Position numbers and translations under genes: made by a program. A DNA stretch of 64,000 bases from assembly GCF_004363555.1 (NCBI RefSeq), contig NZ_SNZJ01000023.1, positions 1-64,000 of the forward strand. The letters are read 5' to 3'. Below are positions 60,325-64,000 of this stretch, one piece after another. Under the pieces are notes generated by a model. The model was not told where the DNA came from. It worked only from the letters and a program-made list of their open reading frames with translations, and did not search any database. The DNA is from Halomonas ventosae. GTDB lineage: Bacteria; Pseudomonadota; Gammaproteobacteria; Pseudomonadales; Halomonadaceae. Position 1 is the first letter of the stretch. Each line of letters opens with the position of its first letter.

Positions 60325-61626
60325 TCAGGGGGCGGAGCGGGGCGACAGGCAGGCCAGGGCGCGGCGCACCACCGCCAGGGCGAGTTGCGCCTTGGGCTGG
60401 GGGACGAGGTTCTCGCTGCCTTCCCTGTCGCCATCCCGCCACAGCAGCAGGGCGGCGTTGTCGTCGCTGCCGAAGCCGAGTCCGGCCTGGCCGACATCAT
60501 TGGCGACAATCATGTCCAGCCCCTTGCGGGTCAGCTTGTCCCGGGCATAGGCCTCCAGGTCGCGGGTCTCGGCGGCGAAGCCCACCACCAGCGGACGCTG
60601 CGACGCGGGGAGGGCGGCGACAGCGGCGATGATGTCGGGGTTCTTCACCAGGTGCAGGGTGAGCCCCGCCTCGCCCTCGACCTTCTTGATCTTGTGCTCG
60701 GCGGCCGCCTCGGCCCGGTAGTCGGCCACGGCGGCGCAGCCGATGAAGATATCGCTGTCGATGGCCAGCCGCTGGGCGGCCTCGTGCATCTCCTGGGCGG
60801 TCTCCACGTCGGTGCGCTCGACGCCCTCCGGCGTCGGCAGGCCGACCGGGCCACTGATCAGCCGCACCCGGGCGCCCAGCGAGGCGGCGGCGGCGGCCAG
60901 GGCGAAGCCCATCTTGCCGGAGCTGTGGTTGGAGAGGTAGCGCACCGGGTCCAGCGGCTCCCGGGTCGGCCCGGCGGTGATGGTGATGGTCAGGCCGTCG
61001 GCCTCGTGCGACTCGGCGGCTGCGTCATCGGGCGTCACGGAGGAGGGCGTGGCCTCGGGCGCCATGGCTGGCGCGGCCTCGGGCGCTGTGGAAAGCAACG
61101 CCGCCACGATCGCCTCGGGCTCCAGCATGCGCCCCGGCCCCACGTCGCCGCAGGCCTGGTCGCCGCTGTCAGGCCCCAGCAGCTGCCAGCCGTCCCCGGC
61201 CAGCCGGCGCGCGTTGCGCTGGGTGGCCGGGTGGCGCCACATGGCCTGGTTCATGGCCGGGGCCATCACCTTCGCGGCCTCGCTCGCCAGGCACAGGGTG
61301 GTGAGCAGGTCATCCGCCAGGCCCTGGGCGAGGCGCGCCATCAGGTCGGCGGTGGCCGGGGCGATCAGGATGGTGTCGGCCCAGCGGGCCAGCTCGATAT
61401 GCCCCATGCCGGCCTCGGCCTCGGGGTCGAGCAGCGAGGTGCGCACGGCCTCTCCCGTCAGGGCTTGCAGCGTCAGTGGCGTGATGAAGGCCTGGGCGCC
61501 CTCGGTCATCACCACGCGCACCTCGCAGCCCGCCTGGGTCAGCAGGCGGGCGAGCTGGGCGCTCTTGTAGGCGGCGATGCCGGCGCTGATGCCGAGCAGC
61601 ACGCGTCGGCGGGGGAGTGTCGACAT
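60325..61626 (-). CDS. coaBC: Bifunctional phosphopantothenoylcysteine synthetase/decarboxylase CoaBC
   Basis: The 433-residue protein has an N-terminal FMN-dependent decarboxylase ([20 protein letters not shown], then [20 protein letters not shown] with the PxMNxxMW motif) and a C-terminal CoaB ligase ([20 protein letters not shown], then [20 protein letters not shown]). A Ser/Ala/Glu-rich insert (about residues 188-215) lengthens it over E. coli (406). It forms 4'-phosphopantetheine for CoA. First gene of the minus-strand operon and divergent from radC. Confidence 0.95.
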   Translation of the reverse strand: MSTLPRRRVLLGISAGIAAYKSAQLARLLTQAGCEVRVVMTEGAQAFITPLTLQALTGEAVRTSLLDPEAEAGMGHIELARWADTILIAPATADLMARLAQGLADDLLTTLCLASEAAKVMAPAMNQAMWRHPATQRNARRLAGDGWQLLGPDSGDQACGDVGPGRMLEPEAIVAALLSTAPEAAPAMAPEATPSSVTPDDAAAESHEADGLTITITAGPTREPLDPVRYLSNHSSGKMGFALAAAAASLGARVRLISGPVGLPTPEGVERTDVETAQEMHEAAQRLAIDSDIFIGCAAVADYRAEAAAEHKIKKVEGEAGLTLHLVKNPDIIAAVAALPASQRPLVVGFAAETRDLEAYARDKLTRKGLDMIVANDVGQAGLGFGSDDNAALLLWRDGDREGSENLVPQPKAQLALAVVRRALACLSPRSAP

Positions 61627-61744
61627 GGCGGTATCCGAGCGTGAATCCGGTCGCCTACCTTACCACCGGTGCCCGACCTTGCGTAGCCGCCGGGCCGTCT
61701 ACACTGACAGCCAAGGGCATGGGGCATGGGGCAGGGAGACAGGG

Positions 61745-62419
61745 ATGTCGATTCGGGACTGGCCGGAGGGGGAGCGCCCCCGGGAGAAACTGCTGGCGCT
61801 GGGAGTGGAGGCGCTTTCCGATGCCGAGCTGCTGGCGATCTTCCTGCGCGTCGGCGTGGAGGGTCGCTCGGCGGTGGACCTGGCCCGGGACCTGCTGTCC
61901 GCCTTCGGCGGGCTTCGCCAGCTGCTGGAGGCCGACCAGGCTCGCTTCTGCGCCGAGCGTGGCATGGGCATGGCCAAGTATGTCCAGCTCCAGGCCACCC
62001 TGGAGCTGTCGCGGCGGCACCTCGCCAGCCAGCTGGACCGGGGCGATGCGCTCACCTCGCCGTCGCTGGTGCGCGCCTACCTTGCCGCCCGGCTGCGCCA
62101 TCTCGGCCACGAGGAGTTCGCCGCGCTCTTCCTCGACAGCCAGCACCGCGTGATCCGCTACGAGTCGCTGTTCCGCGGCACCCTGGACAGCGCCTCGGTC
62201 TATCCCCGCGAGGTGGCCCGCCGTGCCCTGGAGCTGGGTGCCGGCGCCATCATCTTCGCCCACAATCACCCCTCCGGCGTGGCCGAGCCCAGTGACGCCG
62301 ACCGGCGCATCACCGAGCGCCTGCGCGAGGCGCTGGGGCTCTTCGAGGTGCGCGTGCTGGACCACTTCGTGGTGGGCGACGGGGAGGTGGTCTCCTTCGC
62401 GGAGCGAGGATGGCTGTAA
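61745..62419 (+). CDS. radC: RadC/YicR-type JAB/MPN domain protein
   Basis: The 224-residue protein has an N-terminal helix-hairpin-helix region ([20 protein letters not shown], then [20 protein letters not shown]) and a C-terminal JAMM metal motif [14 protein letters not shown], with an upstream Glu. The name RadC comes from E. coli, but the true function is not settled; a DNA-processing role is likely. Chromosomal radC beside rpmBG is the E. coli order. ACAGGG precedes the ATG at 61745. Confidence 0.93.
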   Translation: MSIRDWPEGERPREKLLALGVEALSDAELLAIFLRVGVEGRSAVDLARDLLSAFGGLRQLLEADQARFCAERGMGMAKYVQLQATLELSRRHLASQLDRGDALTSPSLVRAYLAARLRHLGHEEFAALFLDSQHRVIRYESLFRGTLDSASVYPREVARRALELGAGAIIFAHNHPSGVAEPSDADRRITERLREALGLFEVRVLDHFVVGDGEVVSFAERGWL

Positions 62420-62455
62420 GGGCCGCGATGGATAGGAAAACCGCGCCTGGCCGGC

Positions 62456-62461
62456 TATAAT
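62456..62461 (+). promoter_or_regulatory. Perfect -10 hexamer upstream of rpmB, role unclear
   Basis: TATAAT occurs at 62456-62461, but the sequence 17 bases upstream (TAGGAA) does not resemble a -35. The 62420-62720 gap otherwise holds GC-rich repeated GGGCCCCTT units (62480-62502) and the better rpmB promoter below; I see no gene in it. Confidence 0.4.
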
Positions 62462-62581
62462 GCCGCACCGGCTGCGCTGGGCCCCTTGGTACGGGCCCCT
62501 TGCCTGTCATCGCCGCCTGCCGCGCCACCCGCCGGTGCCGCGGGGCCATGCCACGCCCTCATCGGATCATCGCCGCGTCGC

Positions 62582-62610
62582 TTGCCGAACGTGGCGGTCT
62601 CTGGTATAAA
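62582..62610 (+). promoter_or_regulatory. Promoter of rpmB-rpmG
   Basis: TTGCCG (62582-62587), 17-base spacer, TATAAA (62605-62610), about 110 bases before rpmB. The long leader could carry regulation; no structure stands out. Confidence 0.8.
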
Positions 62611-62720
62611 GTGCAGCCTTTGAATTCCCTTGGGTCAAATGACAACGGGGTCGTCCCGGTTTGCCCGACAGGTTTTGAACACTCAGGTCTGAACACCTGG
62701 CCAAGCGGTTGGAGGCTCTC

Positions 62721-62957
62721 ATGTCCAAAGTATGTCAGGTTACCGGCAAGCGCCCGGTGACTGGTAACAACGTTTCACACTCCCAGCGCAAGACGCGCCG
62801 TCGTTTCGTGCCGAATCTGCATTCCCACCGTTTCTGGGTGGAGTCCGAGAAGCGCTTCGTCAAGCTGCGCGTCTCCTCCAAGGGCATGCGCATCATCGAC
62901 AAGAAGGGCATCGAGGCGGTGCTCGGCGACATTCGCAAGCGCGGCGAAGCCGTCTAA
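62721..62957 (+). CDS. rpmB: 50S ribosomal protein L28
   Basis: The 78-residue protein has the L28 N-terminus [20 protein letters not shown] and the [20 protein letters not shown] block. It has one cysteine, so it is the zinc-independent form. GGAGG precedes the ATG. First gene of rpmB-rpmG. Confidence 0.98.
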   Translation: MSKVCQVTGKRPVTGNNVSHSQRKTRRRFVPNLHSHRFWVESEKRFVKLRVSSKGMRIIDKKGIEAVLGDIRKRGEAV

Positions 62958-62983
62958 GCGATCCATCAGGAGAGAGAACCGTC

Positions 62984-63139
62984 ATGCGTGACAAGATCAG
63001 AATGATTTCCAGTGCCGGTACCGGCCACTTCTACACCACCGACAAGAACAAGCGGAACACCCCGGACAAGCTCGAGAAGAAGATGTTTGATCCGACCATC
63101 CGCAAGCACGTGATGTACAAGGAAGGCAAGATCAAGTAA
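62984..63139 (+). CDS. rpmG: 50S ribosomal protein L33
   Basis: A 51-residue protein beginning [20 protein letters not shown] and ending KEGKIK, identical in plan to E. coli L33. It has no cysteines, so it is the zinc-free type. AGGAGAGAGAACCGTC precedes the ATG. It follows rpmB by 26 bases, the standard pair. Confidence 0.97.
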   Translation: MRDKIRMISSAGTGHFYTTDKNKRNTPDKLEKKMFDPTIRKHVMYKEGKIK

Positions 63140-63179
63140 GCCTTGGTCGCTTCCGCCGCAGGCAGGAGCCTGTCAGCCT

Positions 63180-63203
63180 GAACCCGGCCCGATGGTCGGG
63201 TTC
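63180..63203 (+). terminator. Intrinsic terminator of rpmBG
   Basis: GAACCCGGCC and GGTCGGGTTC (one G-U pair) form a stem with a short loop, followed by TTGCG. It lies 40 bases after rpmG and 30 bases before mutM. Confidence 0.7.
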
Positions 63204-63232
63204 TTGCGTATCACCGCCCTCCGGACGAGACC

Positions 63233-64000
63233 ATGCCCGAGCTGCCCGAAGTCGAGACCACCCGCCGCGGCATCGCCCCCCATGTGGAGGGTCGCGAGAT
63301 CACCGAGGTGATCGTGCGCCAGGCCCGTCTGCGCGTGCCGGTGCCGGCGGACCTCGTCGAGCGGCTGGTCGGGGCGCGCATCGGTGATCTCGCCCGGCGC
63401 GCCAAGTACTTGCTGGTGCCGCTCGAGGGCGAGGCGCCGGGGACCCTGCTCTGGCACCTGGGGATGTCCGGGAGCCTGCGCATCGCCCGCCTGGGCGAGC
63501 TGCCGAAGAAGCACGACCATCTCGACCTGGTGCTCGACGATGGCGCCATCCTGCGCTATCACGACCCGCGCCGCTTCGGCTTCGTCGACTGGCTGGCCGG
63601 CAGCACGGAGCAGGATGCGCGCCTGGCCCGGCTGGGGCCGGAGCCGCTCTCCGAGGCCTTCGACGGTGAACGCCTCTTCGCGCGCTCCCGCGGCCGCCGC
63701 CTGGCGGTGAAGCCCTTCCTGATGGACAACGCCGTGGTGGTGGGCGTGGGTAACATCTATGCCGCCGAGGCGCTGTTCCTGGCCGGCATCGACCCGCGTC
63801 GCGCCGCCGGGCGTATCTCCCGGGAGCGCTATGATCGGCTCGCGGCGGCGGTGCGCGAGGTGCTGGCCGCCGCCATCACCCAGGGCGGCACCACCCTGCG
63901 CGACTTCGTCGGCGGCACCGGGGAGCCGGGCTACTTCAAGCAGCGCCTCAATGTCTACGGGCGCGACGGCCAGCCCTGCCGGCGCTGTGGTGCCGAGCTG
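63233..64000 (+). CDS. mutM: Formamidopyrimidine-DNA glycosylase (partial, 3' cut by window end)
   Basis: The first 256 residues are present. It begins with the catalytic [14 protein letters not shown] (Pro2 nucleophile, Glu3), and includes Lys in [30 protein letters not shown] and the helix-two-turn-helix [20 protein letters not shown]. The C-terminal zinc finger starts at PCRRCGAEL and continues past the window. It removes 8-oxoguanine from DNA. Confidence 0.97.
   Translation, partial: MPELPEVETTRRGIAPHVEGREITEVIVRQARLRVPVPADLVERLVGARIGDLARRAKYLLVPLEGEAPGTLLWHLGMSGSLRIARLGELPKKHDHLDLVLDDGAILRYHDPRRFGFVDWLAGSTEQDARLARLGPEPLSEAFDGERLFARSRGRRLAVKPFLMDNAVVVGVGNIYAAEALFLAGIDPRRAAGRISRERYDRLAAAVREVLAAAITQGGTTLRDFVGGTGEPGYFKQRLNVYGRDGQPCRRCGAEL

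Noticed and set aside
62470..62505. Repeated GGGCCCCTT units as an insertion-sequence end or CRISPR-like repeat
   Set aside because: Only two short copies, no spacer regularity, no transposase.
62460..62760. Possible 100-codon gene between radC and rpmB
   Set aside because: It runs through the rpmB promoter and into rpmB, has no ribosome site and no conserved features.

Overview
The window is chromosomal core DNA of a high-GC gammaproteobacterium, most likely a Halomonadaceae member (Halomonas or a close relative). I infer this from the GC-rich codon third positions, the Pseudomonas/Halomonas-type gene orders (coaBC-dut-algC-argB, hom-thrC beside xerD-dsbC, holD-rimI), a phaB gene and MinCDE/SlmA/ZapB division genes. 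There is no prophage, CRISPR array or intact insertion sequence. About 75 protein genes are supported, plus the end of an rRNA operon and one initiator tRNA.

Layout. 1-550: 3' end of 23S rRNA, 5S rRNA, then a second, partial copy of the 5S 3' end with its own terminator. 0.66-13.1 kb: short monocistrons and small operons, including a small lipoprotein, a Tim44-like protein, isochorismatase-like hydrolase, YaaA, Tas, Sel1 protein, DnaQ-like exonuclease, LOG protein, DUF501, YbaK, thioesterase, HNH nuclease, MalY/PatB, CnoX and DUF3750. 13.2-13.4 kb: initiator tRNA next to a decayed tandem copy. 13.6-21 kb: phaB, a DUF349 protein, minCDE and sbcB. 21-28.3 kb: an M16 protease coupled to a catalytically degenerate SRAP protein, a TetR/acyltransferase pair, and the CorB-like/YpjD pair. 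28.4-32.4 kb: ffh, then rpsP-rimM-trmD-rplS. 32.5-39.6 kb: xerD-dsbC-hom-thrC-recJ-yitT. 40.2-43.5 kb: a cueR-copA-microprotein copper operon. 43.7-48.5 kb: fadL with a PsrA-like operator, prfB with its programmed frameshift, and lysS. 48.6-51.8 kb: an MFS pump, bolA, holD-like, rimI and zapB. 51.9-56.7 kb: rsmD, ftsYEX and rpoH. 56.8-61.6 kb (minus strand): coaBC-dut-algC-argB-slmA. 61.7-64 kb: radC, rpmB-rpmG, and mutM cut by the window end.

Functional themes: translation and secretion (Ffh, FtsY, ribosomal proteins, RF2, LysRS, TrmD, RimM), cell division (Min, ZapB, FtsEX, SlmA), DNA repair and replication (SbcB, RecJ, RadC, MutM, XerD, HolD, Dut), and copper homeostasis. I did not find a clear new multi-gene system. 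The most useful unusual items are: a 25-codon membrane microprotein translationally coupled to copA; an SRAP homologue lacking all four catalytic residues; the decayed initiator-tRNA and 5S copies; a perfect PsrA-type palindrome before fadL together with a codon-atypical patch inside fadL; a probable rpoH promoter embedded in ftsX; and several genes (minD, hom, recJ) whose best start codon is TTG rather than the first ATG or GTG.
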